DNA from: JAWPMT01 sp965215825
Lineage (GTDB): Bacteria > Bacteroidota > Bacteroidia > Cytophagales > Cyclobacteriaceae
Assembly (NCBI GenBank): GCA_965215825.1
Contig: CBDCEM010000002.1
Coordinates: 1 to 64,000, forward strand
Reading direction: 5' to 3'
Length of the DNA stretch: 64,000 nucleotides
Below, piece by piece: positions 14,054 through 24,175 of the stretch. The notes beneath the pieces are model-generated. The model searched no databases, was not told the DNA's origin, and saw only the letters and a list, made by a program, of their open reading frames with translations. The first letter of the stretch is position 1, and each line of letters opens with the position of its first letter. The translations under genes were made by a program, and so were the position numbers.

Positions 14054-16957
14054 TTAGTTCAAGAATTCGTCAAAATTCAATTGGATAAAGAAAATCGCCC
14101 CTTGTCGAGGGTTTCCGAAGGATGTAGTGTAACGCTCATTTAGGACGTTTGATCCACCAACTTTTACTACTGTTTTCAAATCAGGAATTTTATACGAGAC
14201 CTGAGCATCCAATGTGCCATATGCAGGCACAACAGCGGTTCCAAAAGAAGATTCCCAAAGGAAAGCTTCCTGCCACCTCCAAGCCAGGTTAAAACCTAAA
14301 TTGTCAGTCAACTTTCTATTTCCAAAACCAATATTATATCGGTACTCAGGTGTATTAAATGAAGCGATGAACCCCTGATCCAATAAGTCTTGCTGTGAAA
14401 TCAGGTTATTGTATGAAACATTACCTTTTAAAGCGTAACCACCGTTCAACGTATATTCCGCACTCAATCCCCAACCTTGAGACTTAACATTACCATCTGC
14501 GTTGATATCTACTCCATAAGCCTGGGTTGCCACTGTCCCTTCCAGGATCGCCTGCTTTCCTGCTAATGAAGTAGCGTCGAATCCCGCTATTGGAGTTTGG
14601 AGTTGCTGACGAACATCTCCTGTTCCAGGCTGGTACGCCTGTACGGGAGTGATCTCCGCGATGAAGTCCTGATAAATATTGTAGAAGTAGAATCCATCGA
14701 TCAACAGTCTACCATCTGCAAACAGACCTCTGTAACCTCCTTCAAAAGTGTTTACTTTCTCAGTAGTGAAATCCTGCTCCATCAAAGTCGTTGCATTCGG
14801 TGACAAATCTGCGATTGACAGCTCACCAGCAGCTACAGCTTGTAGATCTGTGGCAAGGTAAGAAGCGGAAGCATTTCCTCCTCCAATGAGGTTATATCGA
14901 TTCAACAGGAATCTTGCACTACCGATCAATCGTCGAGAAACCACATCAAGATCGATGAATTGATCCTGAGTAGTTGGGATTCGGAAACCTCGCTGGAATG
15001 AACCACGAATGTTGTGATCCGGAGCCACTTCATATACCGCACTGAAACGAGGTGAGAATTGTCCGGTGAAGAATTCGTTCTTATCATAACGAATGGAAGC
15101 TTGCAGGTTCAATGCGTCATTCGCTAAAGACTTTTTAGCCTGAAGGTATGCACCCCACTCTGTATAAGAGATTTCATCTCCATTGTCCTCCAATGCAAAA
15201 AGTGTTGCTTCAGAGTTCAGGTTGAAGTTTCTGAAGTTTGCACCTGCAACAAGGTCAATTGCGTCAATTTCATTTTCGAAGTTGTAGCTACCCTCGTAAT
15301 GGTACATGTTGGACTTATCCAGGAACAAAGCTCCTCCATCGGCTATCGAAATTCCACGAATTCTGTTGAAGGCTTCATTAAATGCCGGCGTTCCAGCCGC
15401 AAATGCAGGTACCCCCAAAGCGGAGTTACCATTTTGCTGCGCATCATCCGTTATGGCTTTTGCAATGGCATGTAATTGCGCCGCACTTGCCGTCAGGTCT
15501 GCTTGCAGCGCACCCGTATAGGCACCAAAATAAGTAGGTAAGTAAAATTCCTGATTGATTCGCTGGGTCACCGTATTTGCAGCATAGCTATCACCACTGT
15601 TTTCTTGCGTCGTATAAGCTCTCAAGAACCAGTTCGAGGCTTTCAATTCAAACTTACCCGTCCAAATCACAAAATCATCCAATACGAATCGATCGTTCGC
15701 CGTGTACACAGTACTACCGCTACCCCAGTTGAACTGACCAATGGCTTCAATGTTATCATTCACTCGATAATGCAAACCTGCACCCACCTTGATACTTTCT
15801 GTGGTATTATCCACAAATGAGTTTTCAAGATAACCTACTGGTGAAAAAGCTCCTCTTGCACCATCTGGAAGCAAACTTCTGATTCCGGAAACTGCACCTG
15901 CCAATGCCGGATCGTCACCATTGATGACAATATCAGCTACTGTTCCCACGTCGATGACAAATTCACCGTATGTATTGACACCATCGTATAATGGATTATT
16001 AGAAGCATTTAAACCTAGTTGCTCATTTCTTGCTACTCCCAAACCACTTTGATCTCTCACATCCACACCAACAAAATCATTGGCTCGCAAATACGATCCG
16101 GTCAATTTAAAAGCGAACTTGTTGTTAAAAGCTTTAGCATATCTGATACCCCAGTCTTGATAAAGCGACATATCATCATCTTCATTATCAATATGGTTCA
16201 ATCCTAACTTGGTATATGCAGAAAGCCCCTGATATTCGAATGGACTCTTACTACGCATCAACAATATGCCTTGCAATGCATTAGGGCCATATAGCGCCGA
16301 AGCAGGTCCCGGGATCATTTCCACACTCTCCAAATCCAATTCACCTATACCTACCACGTTTCCAACAGGGAAATTCAAACCGGGCGCCTGGTTATCGATA
16401 CCATCGATCAGCTGAACAAAGCGCGTGTTACCATTCGAACCAAACCCTCGTGCATTGACAGATTTAAAGGTCAAACTCTGGGTACTGAAATCAATACCAT
16501 TCAAATTCTTCAAAGCATCGTAAAAGTCAGTAGAAGCATTGTTCTGAATATCCAGAATATCCATTCGCTGGATAGATACTGGAGACCTTAGGGTGCTTTC
16601 CTCGACTCGGGAAGCCGAAACCACAACTTCCTGTCCAAGAAGAACGGATTCATTCAACTGGATATCTAATTGTGATGTTGCACTTGATACTTCCACTTCC
16701 TTTTGCTCATACCCCACACTACTGATCACCAATGTAAGAGGTGGAGCAGATTGAACAGTTAAGTTGAAATTTCCTTGCAAATCGGTGATGGTCCCTAAAA
16801 CGGTACCTTTCACCAGGATGTTGACTCCTAGTAGAGGCTCGCCCGTATTTCCGTCCGAAACGCTACCGGACAGCTGTGTCCCTTGCGCACCTACGAACGA
16901 AATAGTATGCATGCATACTAATAGGGAAAAGAAAGCCCTAGTAAATATTCTTTTCAT
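14054..16957 (-). CDS. TonB-dependent outer membrane receptor with CarboxypepD-reg-like domain
   Basis: 967 residues: signal peptide (1-24), a carboxypeptidase-regulatory-like domain (about 27-110, GNTGEPLLGVNILVKGT), a plug domain (about 115-235, QLIDGIDNQAPG and ALYGPNALQGILLMRSK), and a 22-strand barrel to the aromatic C terminus (FFIQLNFDEFLN). This is the SusC-like plan of the phylum but without a SusD partner; the neighbour is an SGNH lipoprotein instead. It imports a ligand across the outer membrane using TonB energy. The barrel holds a long aspartate/alanine-rich insert around residues 470-540. Confidence 0.93.
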   Translation of the reverse strand: MKRIFTRAFFSLLVCMHTISFVGAQGTQLSGSVSDGNTGEPLLGVNILVKGTVLGTITDLQGNFNLTVQSAPPLTLVISSVGYEQKEVEVSSATSQLDIQLNESVLLGQEVVVSASRVEESTLRSPVSIQRMDILDIQNNASTDFYDALKNLNGIDFSTQSLTFKSVNARGFGSNGNTRFVQLIDGIDNQAPGLNFPVGNVVGIGELDLESVEMIPGPASALYGPNALQGILLMRSKSPFEYQGLSAYTKLGLNHIDNEDDDMSLYQDWGIRYAKAFNNKFAFKLTGSYLRANDFVGVDVRDQSGLGVARNEQLGLNASNNPLYDGVNTYGEFVIDVGTVADIVINGDDPALAGAVSGIRSLLPDGARGAFSPVGYLENSFVDNTTESIKVGAGLHYRVNDNIEAIGQFNWGSGSTVYTANDRFVLDDFVIWTGKFELKASNWFLRAYTTQENSGDSYAANTVTQRINQEFYLPTYFGAYTGALQADLTASAAQLHAIAKAITDDAQQNGNSALGVPAFAAGTPAFNEAFNRIRGISIADGGALFLDKSNMYHYEGSYNFENEIDAIDLVAGANFRNFNLNSEATLFALEDNGDEISYTEWGAYLQAKKSLANDALNLQASIRYDKNEFFTGQFSPRFSAVYEVAPDHNIRGSFQRGFRIPTTQDQFIDLDVVSRRLIGSARFLLNRYNLIGGGNASASYLATDLQAVAAGELSIADLSPNATTLMEQDFTTEKVNTFEGGYRGLFADGRLLIDGFYFYNIYQDFIAEITPVQAYQPGTGDVRQQLQTPIAGFDATSLAGKQAILEGTVATQAYGVDINADGNVKSQGWGLSAEYTLNGGYALKGNVSYNNLISQQDLLDQGFIASFNTPEYRYNIGFGNRKLTDNLGFNLAWRWQEAFLWESSFGTAVVPAYGTLDAQVSYKIPDLKTVVKVGGSNVLNERYTTSFGNPRQGAIFFIQLNFDEFLN

Positions 16958-17178
16958 ATAGTTAAGGTTTAGACATCTAATAATTCTTTAATATTAGGTA
17001 AAATTTTTGTGACAATGGATAAAAAAGTCCATTTAAGAGCATTTACATTAGATTTTTTGCAAAATCCAGTAGCAATCAAAAATTCTTACATGGAACGGCA
17101 AACAATTACCTATACCTATTGAGTTTACCCTTGTTAGCCTATTCCATCTTTAATTGTCACACGACCTAATAATAAATT

Positions 17179-17919
17179 ATGATCAACTTGGAGGGCCAGG
17201 TGGCCATCATTACCGGGGGCGCAAAAGGGATTGGCGCCGGGGCTTGCGAGGTATTTTGTCAGGCCGGGGCGCAGGTTATTTTATGGGATATTATTGATGG
17301 TGAACCTACTGCAGAAGCATTGGCAAAAAAGGGTGGTAAAATCATTTATCGAAAAGTAGATATCACAAATCGGGAAGAAGTCGATCGAGAAGCGGGATGG
17401 GTACAGTCCGAATTTGGAAGAATTGATATTTTAATAAATAACGCTGGAATCATAAGAGATCGTTCTTTTCTGAAGATGTCCGAATTGGAATGGAATAGCG
17501 TCATAGAAGTCAATCTGAAGGGTGCCTTCAATACTTGCAAAGCGATAGTTCCGATCATGAAGGAAGCTAACTATGGCCGAATCATCAATACTTCGTCGAT
17601 CAATGGTCTGGCAGGGGCTTTCGGTCAAACAAACTATGCAGCTTCAAAAGCAGGGGTCATTGGTTTTACCAAATCGCTAGCAAGAGAAACTGGCAAATAT
17701 GGCATCACTGTAAATGCCGTAGCTCCTGGTTTCATTCGGACGGATATGACGGATAGCATGCCCGAAGAAGTGATAAACGCCGGCATAGCCATGATTCCTG
17801 TAGCAAGAATAGGGACACCAGAAGACATTGCTCACGCCTATTTATACCTGGCCTCACCTCAAGCTGGATTCGTTTCTGCTTTCACATTAAGCGTAAATGG
17901 AGGCGCACTAGCGATTTGA
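17179..17919 (+). CDS. SDR oxidoreductase, FabG/PhaB-like 3-oxoacyl reductase
   Basis: 246 residues with the Rossmann TGGAKGIG motif near residue 12, NNAG near 87, the active-site Ser (NTSSING) and YAASK. This matches 3-oxoacyl-ACP/CoA reductases. It heads a five-gene plus-strand run (SDR, MaoC, acyl-CoA dehydrogenase, APH-like, TesB) with gaps of 5-23 bases, so it probably reduces or oxidises the 3-hydroxy/3-oxo step of an acyl-CoA pathway. Cofactor preference is unresolved. Confidence 0.88.
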   Translation: MINLEGQVAIITGGAKGIGAGACEVFCQAGAQVILWDIIDGEPTAEALAKKGGKIIYRKVDITNREEVDREAGWVQSEFGRIDILINNAGIIRDRSFLKMSELEWNSVIEVNLKGAFNTCKAIVPIMKEANYGRIINTSSINGLAGAFGQTNYAASKAGVIGFTKSLARETGKYGITVNAVAPGFIRTDMTDSMPEEVINAGIAMIPVARIGTPEDIAHAYLYLASPQAGFVSAFTLSVNGGALAI

Positions 17920-17924
17920 TTACT

Positions 17925-18413
17925 ATGGATATTAAAAAAGAACCGTATCAAACTTCTCTGGCTCATCTGGCCGACCTGGAAGAAAAATTGGGAAAAGAAC
18001 TTGGCCTATCTCCCTGGACCGAAATCACTCAGGAGCAGATCAGCACCTTTGCAAGGATAACCGAAGATGAACAATGGATACATATCGATGAGGAACGTTG
18101 TAAAAGAGAATCCCCTTATGGCACCACGATTGCGCATGGGTTTATGATTTTGTCGTTGGCCTCCAAGTTTGCTTATGAAACCATGCATATAGCTGATGTG
18201 GGCATGGGACTGAACTACGGGTTGGACAGAGTTCGGTTCATGAACGCAACACCCGTTGGTTCGAAAGTGCGAGGAAGAATTTCTTTGATGGAATTCGAGC
18301 CGATTGAAAAAGGTGCCAAATACAAAGTGAAAATAATTTTTGAACTGCAAGGACAAGAGAAACCCGCATGCGTAGCAGAATTTCTGGCTCATGCTTATAC
18401 CTCAAAGAATTAA
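17925..18413 (+). CDS. MaoC-like (R)-specific enoyl-CoA hydratase
   Basis: About 162 residues in a hot-dog fold. The catalytic motif is visible (DEQWIHIDEERCKRESPYGTTIAHGF: the Asp and His of hydratase 2, with Gly-Thr-Thr-Ile-Ala-His-Gly). I prefer ATG 17925, five bases after the previous stop, over the in-frame TTG at 17916 that overlaps it. It would interconvert trans-2-enoyl-CoA and (R)-3-hydroxyacyl-CoA, feeding or draining the SDR encoded just upstream. Confidence 0.88.
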   Translation: MDIKKEPYQTSLAHLADLEEKLGKELGLSPWTEITQEQISTFARITEDEQWIHIDEERCKRESPYGTTIAHGFMILSLASKFAYETMHIADVGMGLNYGLDRVRFMNATPVGSKVRGRISLMEFEPIEKGAKYKVKIIFELQGQEKPACVAEFLAHAYTSKN

Positions 18414-18419
18414 AATATT

Positions 18420-19607
18420 ATGAGAAAAGATTTACCAGAGATATTGGATCGTTTCAGGTCCTTCATGAAAGAACATCTATCTCCTCTTGAAGATAAATAT
18501 CATAACCGCCCCTGGAATGAGGTAGTCCCTCATCTAGAAAAGGTGAGAGAAAAAGCCAAAGCCGCAGCGCTCTGGACCCCTCAAATCCCGCAGAAATATG
18601 GCGGCATGGGACTTTCTGTATCAGAATTTGGAGAAGTGTGTGCGGTCCTGGGTATGAGCCCTTACGGATTTTACGCTGTGAATTGTCAGGCGCCAGATGC
18701 AGGCAACATGGAATTGTTGATCGAATTTGGTACCGATGAACAAAAAAAGCAGTTTCTGGATCCTCTGACACGTGGTGAAATCCGGAGTTGTTTTGCAATG
18801 ACGGAACCGGAATTCGCCGGGTCAAATCCTACGATGCTGGGTACAACAGCTGTTCAGGACGGAGATGAATTTGTAATCAATGGTCATAAATGGTTTACCT
18901 CAAGTGCCGATGGTGCTTCGTTCACCATAGTGATGGCTATCACCGACCCAGATGGAACCAATCCCTATAAAAAAGCCACCCAGATTCTGGTGCCATTGGA
19001 TAATCCAGGTTTCAAATTCATTAGAAATATTCCTATCATGGGCGAGGAAGGGTCCGGTTGGCATAGTCATGCGGAAGTCCGGTTTGAAAACTGTCGAGTC
19101 CCTGCTTCTAATGTGCTCGGAGCTGTGGGTGAAGGCTTTTCCCTCGCTCAAAAACGCCTGGGACCTGGAAGAATTCATCACTGTATGCGATGGATGGGCA
19201 TGTGTGAACGGGCCATGGAACTCATGTGTGAACGAGCAGCCACCCGAGAAATTGCTCCTGGTAAGGTCTTGGGAGATCAACAGGCGATACAATTCTGGAT
19301 TGCGGAAAGTCGGGCAGAGATCAATGCCGCGCGTCTCATGGTACAAGATGCTGCCCAAAAAATAGATACTGTCGGAGCCTCAAGTGCAAGACAAGAAATC
19401 AGTATCATTAAATTCTATTGCGCCAATGTGCTGCAGCAAGTCCTGGACAGGGCCATTCAAGTGCATGGTGCCTATGGTATAACAGATGATTTCTTGATCT
19501 CATCCTGGTACCGACTGGAGCGTGGTGCCAGAATCTACGATGGTGCAGATGAAGTTCACAAAGCACGAGTGGCGAGAGATATTTTAAAAAAATACCGAAA
19601 GCAATAA
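18420..19607 (+). CDS. acyl-CoA dehydrogenase
   Basis: 395 residues with the three-domain ACAD plan: helical N-terminus, the FAMTEPEFAGSNPT/WFTSSADGA middle-domain motifs for FAD and substrate, and a C-terminal helical domain (QVHGAYGITDDFLISSWYRLERGARIYDGADEVHKARVARDIL). The lineage resembles ACAD11-like enzymes for long or branched acyl-CoA. The next gene encodes an APH-like kinase domain; in animals ACAD10/11 fuse these two activities, so their adjacency here is meaningful. FAD-dependent and soluble. Confidence 0.9.
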   Translation: MRKDLPEILDRFRSFMKEHLSPLEDKYHNRPWNEVVPHLEKVREKAKAAALWTPQIPQKYGGMGLSVSEFGEVCAVLGMSPYGFYAVNCQAPDAGNMELLIEFGTDEQKKQFLDPLTRGEIRSCFAMTEPEFAGSNPTMLGTTAVQDGDEFVINGHKWFTSSADGASFTIVMAITDPDGTNPYKKATQILVPLDNPGFKFIRNIPIMGEEGSGWHSHAEVRFENCRVPASNVLGAVGEGFSLAQKRLGPGRIHHCMRWMGMCERAMELMCERAATREIAPGKVLGDQQAIQFWIAESRAEINAARLMVQDAAQKIDTVGASSARQEISIIKFYCANVLQQVLDRAIQVHGAYGITDDFLISSWYRLERGARIYDGADEVHKARVARDILKKYRKQ

Positions 19608-19629
19608 CCCAGGAAAGCATTTTTAAAAT

Positions 19630-20709
19630 ATGTCAGATTGGATTGATCAACCCAGGGCCATACGCGAAGGTGAAGGCCTGAATGAGGAAAACCTCCACAA
19701 AATATTACTGGACCATGTACCCGGCCTTTCGGGAGACATTAAAGTCCATCAATTTCCGGGTGGTTTTTCAAACCTTACCTATTCTGTTCAGGTAGGCACA
19801 AGGGAGTTCGTATTACGTAGACCCCCGTTTGGTGCCCAGGTAAAATCGGGGCATGACATGGGTAGAGAGTACAAGATCTTATCCAATCTGAACCCTCAGT
19901 TTAGCAAGGCTCCAAAAGCCGTTTATTACACAGAAGACGAATCCATTATCGGTTCGCCTTTCTATTTAATGGAACGAGTCAGAGGGGTGATTCTACGCTC
20001 AAAAATGCCTGCAGACATGCAACCCAATGAAGCACAGATGAGCGGGATTGCTACTTCCTGGCTAGATACCCTTATCGAGCTGCATGCAGTCGATTATGCC
20101 GCTGCGGGGTTATCTGATTTGGGAAAACCGGATGGATATGTAGAACGACAAGTAGCCGGTTGGAACAAGCGATACTTCAAAGCAAAAACAGATGAAGTGC
20201 CTTTGCTTGAAAAAGCTGCCCATTGGCTCAGTGAAAACATCCCATCCCAAAGTGGGTCCACACTGGTTCACAATGATTTTAAATATGACAATGTCGTCCT
20301 GGACCCGAAGGACTGGACGCGGGTGATTGCGGTTCTAGATTGGGAAATGACCACTCTCGGCGACCCACTCATGGATCTTGGGACTAGTATTGGATACTGG
20401 GTTAATGACAGTGATCCGGATTTCATGAAGCAATTGGACCTCACACCCACACACCTTCCCGGAAACCCGACACGTGGGGAAATTTTAAACAGATACGCCA
20501 GTCTGACCGCTACAGATGTTGGTGATGGTGTCTTCTATTACGTATTTGGCCTGTTCAAAATCGCTGTTATTGTGCAACAGATCTATTTCCGATATAAAAA
20601 AGGACTAACTAAGGATCCGAGATTTGCCGGATTGCTTGCAGCCATTCAGGGAATAGGGCAAATCTCACATCAGGCCATTTCCAAAAAGAAAATTGATGAA
20701 CTCTTTTAA
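19630..20709 (+). CDS. APH-family phosphotransferase, ACAD10/11-type
   Basis: 359 residues with a kinase-like fold: glycine-containing N-lobe (FPGGFSNLTYSV), catalytic loop LVHNDFKYDNVVLD and metal site VLDWEMTTLGDPLMDLG. In ACAD10/11 a related kinase domain is joined to an acyl-CoA dehydrogenase and phosphorylates 4-hydroxyacyl-CoAs. Placed directly after a dehydrogenase gene, I infer the same type of role rather than drug resistance. Confidence 0.82.
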   Translation: MSDWIDQPRAIREGEGLNEENLHKILLDHVPGLSGDIKVHQFPGGFSNLTYSVQVGTREFVLRRPPFGAQVKSGHDMGREYKILSNLNPQFSKAPKAVYYTEDESIIGSPFYLMERVRGVILRSKMPADMQPNEAQMSGIATSWLDTLIELHAVDYAAAGLSDLGKPDGYVERQVAGWNKRYFKAKTDEVPLLEKAAHWLSENIPSQSGSTLVHNDFKYDNVVLDPKDWTRVIAVLDWEMTTLGDPLMDLGTSIGYWVNDSDPDFMKQLDLTPTHLPGNPTRGEILNRYASLTATDVGDGVFYYVFGLFKIAVIVQQIYFRYKKGLTKDPRFAGLLAAIQGIGQISHQAISKKKIDELF

Positions 20710-20721
20710 TCAGCTAATCGA

Positions 20722-21582
20722 ATGACCGCTAATCCATTATATGATTTGATTGAACTGGAAGAACTGGACACCAATCTATTCCGAGGACAGAATTATCCAG
20801 CGTCCTGGGGCAGAGTTTTTGGTGGTCAGGTATTGGCACAATCCTTAAATGCCGCAAATAGATCAGTTCCAGACGATCGGCAGCTCCACTCAATGCACGG
20901 ATACTTTATATTGGGAGGTGATCTGGCTGCTCCAATTATTTATCAGGTAGAGTGTATCCGTGACGGAAAAAGCTTCAATACACGCCGGGTGGTAGCATTT
21001 CAGCACGGCAAGGCCATTTTCAATATGTCGGCTTCTTTTCAAGTCAAGGAAGAGGGATTTTCTCATCAATCTCCAATGCCTAACGTCACCTCTTATAAAG
21101 ACCTGATTTCAGACGAAGAATGGATCAAACAGAATGCTGATAAATTACCCGAAGCCTACAAAAAGTACCTTGTAAAGCGCCACATCGAATTTAGGCCAGT
21201 AGAACGGATCGACTTGTTCAGTTCAAAACCTCAATCACCAATCATGCACATTTGGATGAAAAGTGAAGAACCGCTGCCTGATCATCCCGCTTTTCACAAG
21301 CAAGTGCTTGCATTTGCATCGGATTATAACCTGATGACAACTTCTGCTTTGCCGCACAGAGGGAAATTTCAACCTGGACAAATCATCATGACAAGCCTCG
21401 ATCATGGTATGTGGTTTCATCAGGATTTCAGAGCAGATGAATGGTTATTATTCGAAGTAGAAAGTACCGTAACTCACGGTAGCAGAGGTTTTAATCGAGG
21501 GTCTTTTTTCAACGAAAATGGTGATTTAGTTGCTAGCGTAACACAAGAAGGTCTACTGAGGAGACGGATCAAAATCAGCTAG
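20722..21582 (+). CDS. tesB: acyl-CoA thioesterase II (TesB family)
   Basis: 286 residues with two hot-dog domains. The catalytic trio of TesB is present in order: Asp in FASDYNLMTTS, Thr/Ser in SLDHGMWFHQDF, and Gln in SVTQEGLLR. It hydrolyses acyl-CoA to free acid and CoA. It is the last gene of the first acyl-CoA run; the glycan block begins about 60 bases later on the same strand. Confidence 0.9.
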   Translation: MTANPLYDLIELEELDTNLFRGQNYPASWGRVFGGQVLAQSLNAANRSVPDDRQLHSMHGYFILGGDLAAPIIYQVECIRDGKSFNTRRVVAFQHGKAIFNMSASFQVKEEGFSHQSPMPNVTSYKDLISDEEWIKQNADKLPEAYKKYLVKRHIEFRPVERIDLFSSKPQSPIMHIWMKSEEPLPDHPAFHKQVLAFASDYNLMTTSALPHRGKFQPGQIIMTSLDHGMWFHQDFRADEWLLFEVESTVTHGSRGFNRGSFFNENGDLVASVTQEGLLRRRIKIS

Positions 21583-21641
21583 ATTTAGTCAGTTAATTCC
21601 TTTCTTTGTCACCTAAATTCTTACATCGCCGTTATTGCCAC

Positions 21642-22850
21642 ATGGAACCGATTATTGACATTCAGAATATCACTAAAGCCTTCAAAAGAGGTGAGTACAT
21701 TGAGTATGGTAGCCTTCGCGATACGCTAACGGGGTTGTTTAGTCAGAGAGGGAAAAGATCGATCAATACATTTAATGCGTTGGATGAAGTTAGTTTCAGC
21801 ATTTATCCGGGAGAAGCGTTGGGGATAGTTGGCAAAAATGGCTCAGGGAAAAGCACTTTGTTAAAAATTCTTTCGAGGATCACGCCCCCTACAAAAGGGA
21901 AAGCGATTCTCCGTGGAAGGTCAGCCTCCTTACTCGAAGTAGGTACCGGATTCCACTCTGAATTGACGGGCAGAGAAAACGTTTTTTTCAATGGCTCCCT
22001 GATGGGGTTAACCAAAGGCGATATTCAAAAGAACTTTGATTCAATAATCGATTTCTCTGGAGTCGAAAAGTTCATTGACACGCCTTTAAAAAGGTACTCA
22101 AGTGGGATGTATGTTAGGCTGGCATTTGCCGTAGCCGCCCATTTAGATCCAGAAATCCTAATGGTGGATGAAGTGCTGGCAGTGGGTGATTTTGAGTTTC
22201 AAAAGAAGTGTATCAAAAAGATGGATGACGTACGAAAAGATGGACGGACTGTCATTTTCGTCAGCCACCAAATGGAGATGATCGAAAAACTTTGCACAAG
22301 AGGTATTATTCTTTCTGAAGGCAAGCTGAAGATGAACGGAACGATCGAGGAGGTGGTGAATGGTTATATCGAAATGAATGAATCCTCCATTAAGAACCCT
22401 GATTTCTCCTCTATTAGAACACCAACATCGGACCTCTACATGACAAAGGCAACGTTATTGAACAATGAGGGCGAACCTTCAAACATCCTCAAATCAGCCG
22501 AATCATGCACAATTAGAGTTCATTATGAGTGTCACTCAGAGAACATCCAATACTTTTCATTTTGGGCTGATATTTTAAATCAAAAGTACACCCCAATGTT
22601 GCAGTTCTTCTCTGGAAAAATGAAGGAGCATGTCATCCCGGTTGATAAGACCAGAGGTTATTTTGATATTAATGTTGACAAATTGCCTCTTATTCCTGGG
22701 AGTTACAATATTGAATTTTACATCCATCACAGAGGTGTCCATATGGATCGAATATCCAGAGGCCTCATTTTTGAAGTGGTTTATTCTGACTATTACGGTA
22801 GTGGGCTTTTACCTCGAGTTGGCACCATTTGCGACTTCTCTATCACATGA
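21642..22850 (+). CDS. Wzt-type ABC transporter ATPase with C-terminal glycan-binding domain
   Basis: Starting at ATG 21642 the protein has 402 residues (an in-frame TTG at 21606 would add 12). Walker A GIVGKNGSGKSTLLKIL, signature YSSGMYVRLAF and Walker B EILMVDEVLAVGDFEF are intact. From about residue 255 a beta-rich domain of the Wzt C-terminal type follows, which in O-antigen exporters recognises the terminal modification of the glycan. Its membrane partner (Wzm) is not in the window, so it must pair with a permease elsewhere. Neighbours are two glycosyltransferases on the other strand. Confidence 0.88.
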   Translation: MEPIIDIQNITKAFKRGEYIEYGSLRDTLTGLFSQRGKRSINTFNALDEVSFSIYPGEALGIVGKNGSGKSTLLKILSRITPPTKGKAILRGRSASLLEVGTGFHSELTGRENVFFNGSLMGLTKGDIQKNFDSIIDFSGVEKFIDTPLKRYSSGMYVRLAFAVAAHLDPEILMVDEVLAVGDFEFQKKCIKKMDDVRKDGRTVIFVSHQMEMIEKLCTRGIILSEGKLKMNGTIEEVVNGYIEMNESSIKNPDFSSIRTPTSDLYMTKATLLNNEGEPSNILKSAESCTIRVHYECHSENIQYFSFWADILNQKYTPMLQFFSGKMKEHVIPVDKTRGYFDINVDKLPLIPGSYNIEFYIHHRGVHMDRISRGLIFEVVYSDYYGSGLLPRVGTICDFSIT

Positions 22851-22992
22851 TACCGGAAACAAAGACTATTAGAAAATAACACATCGAAGTTTTCGATACT
22901 ATTCCTCTCAGTTTTAATCAAGAGTAAACTGTCATTCTAGACTTTTGCAGCATTGCTGTAGCGAATGAAGACATTAACAGGCACAAGAAAGT

Positions 22993-24102
22993 TTAATCTT
23001 CAGTTTGTTCATACAAATGCACCAGCTCAGCGGGACTGGCTGATCTGGGAATTTTCAAAATTTGAAGTTGTTCCGGAGCGTCCATCGCACCATGAATAGT
23101 CTCATAGATATCATCAAAATACACTTTTAAATCAATGATCTCAAGGGCGCCCAGGGAATAAATCTCTCGCATCATTTCCACCCACTCATGATTGATAATC
23201 GCAAACATCCTGTCTACTATCTCTTTCTTCTCAATCGGTCTCCTCATGCCTTGAACCGACTGTACCCTTTCCAGAAAAAGCACGTGTTTTAGGTTTCCAC
23301 TCAATGCAACAGATTCGTTACCAAAAACTTCCTCAAGTGAAGCAGTAAAAAAATCCTCTGGCTCTCTAAACGCGTTGATGTATTTAATCAATCCTGACCG
23401 AAAAATTAAACTATTCATCAACCCATGAAAAGGAAGGTTCCTGAAAATCAACCGGTTAAAAATCAGGTCAAAGAAGTTTACCAGTCTTTGTGACGGATCA
23501 TTTCGAAAACGAATGTTCTTATTGTCGAAAACACTTTTATACGTTTCCTGGTGATATTTTTTCAATACAAATGCCCTTGGAAAAGCATAACACTTTCCTT
23601 CTTTCGAGATACCAATTATATCATCACCCAGGGTCTTGTATCCCCTGTCGATTACGAATGAATGCAGGATAGCCGTTTTCCCAACACCGCCAGGGCCTGG
23701 CAACAAGGTAACTTCATCATTCTCTGGATTACATACAGCAGCTGCGTGTACCATGGTTATACCTTCCTTTAAAAAGTATAGCTGGATGTAAATGCTGATC
23801 AGGAAGTTATCATCAGTGACATAAAGGTTTGTTGTTTTTGGACCATAATCCACGGCAAACTTCTTAACAGGATCATGATAAAATCTTTTCTTTGATCCCT
23901 GAACCAAGTGGAATATTTCCATCTCCAACTCATTGATTTTTGCTTCTTCGTAGGGACTTATGATGATGGAATATTTGCAGTTATCTGGATTTGTTTTAAC
24001 CTGAAAAAATCCTATCTGAAAATCAATAGATTCTTGAACATTGGCCTGAATAGCATCATTCATTGTGACCTTGACTAAATGATGTATTTGGTAGTGTTTC
24101 AT
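22993..24102 (-). CDS. HprK-like P-loop protein of a glycan locus
   Basis: 369 residues. A Walker A sequence LLPGPGGVGKTAIL lies at residues 133-146, preceded by the MVHAAAV strand seen in HPr kinase/PEP carboxykinase-like folds. The rest (YKTLGDDIIGISKEG) also fits that family. Such proteins occur in polysaccharide and peptide-modification loci; HPr itself is not implied. It reads leftward as the last of three minus-strand genes with the two glycosyltransferases. Substrate unknown. Confidence 0.7.
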   Translation of the reverse strand: MKHYQIHHLVKVTMNDAIQANVQESIDFQIGFFQVKTNPDNCKYSIIISPYEEAKINELEMEIFHLVQGSKKRFYHDPVKKFAVDYGPKTTNLYVTDDNFLISIYIQLYFLKEGITMVHAAAVCNPENDEVTLLPGPGGVGKTAILHSFVIDRGYKTLGDDIIGISKEGKCYAFPRAFVLKKYHQETYKSVFDNKNIRFRNDPSQRLVNFFDLIFNRLIFRNLPFHGLMNSLIFRSGLIKYINAFREPEDFFTASLEEVFGNESVALSGNLKHVLFLERVQSVQGMRRPIEKKEIVDRMFAIINHEWVEMMREIYSLGALEIIDLKVYFDDIYETIHGAMDAPEQLQILKIPRSASPAELVHLYEQTED

Positions 24103-24175
24103 AAGTGTTTTCTTCAGGTATTGAGCGAGTGAATGAAGTAAGATAATATGTTTGGCAATTCTCTCTTTCGTCTAT

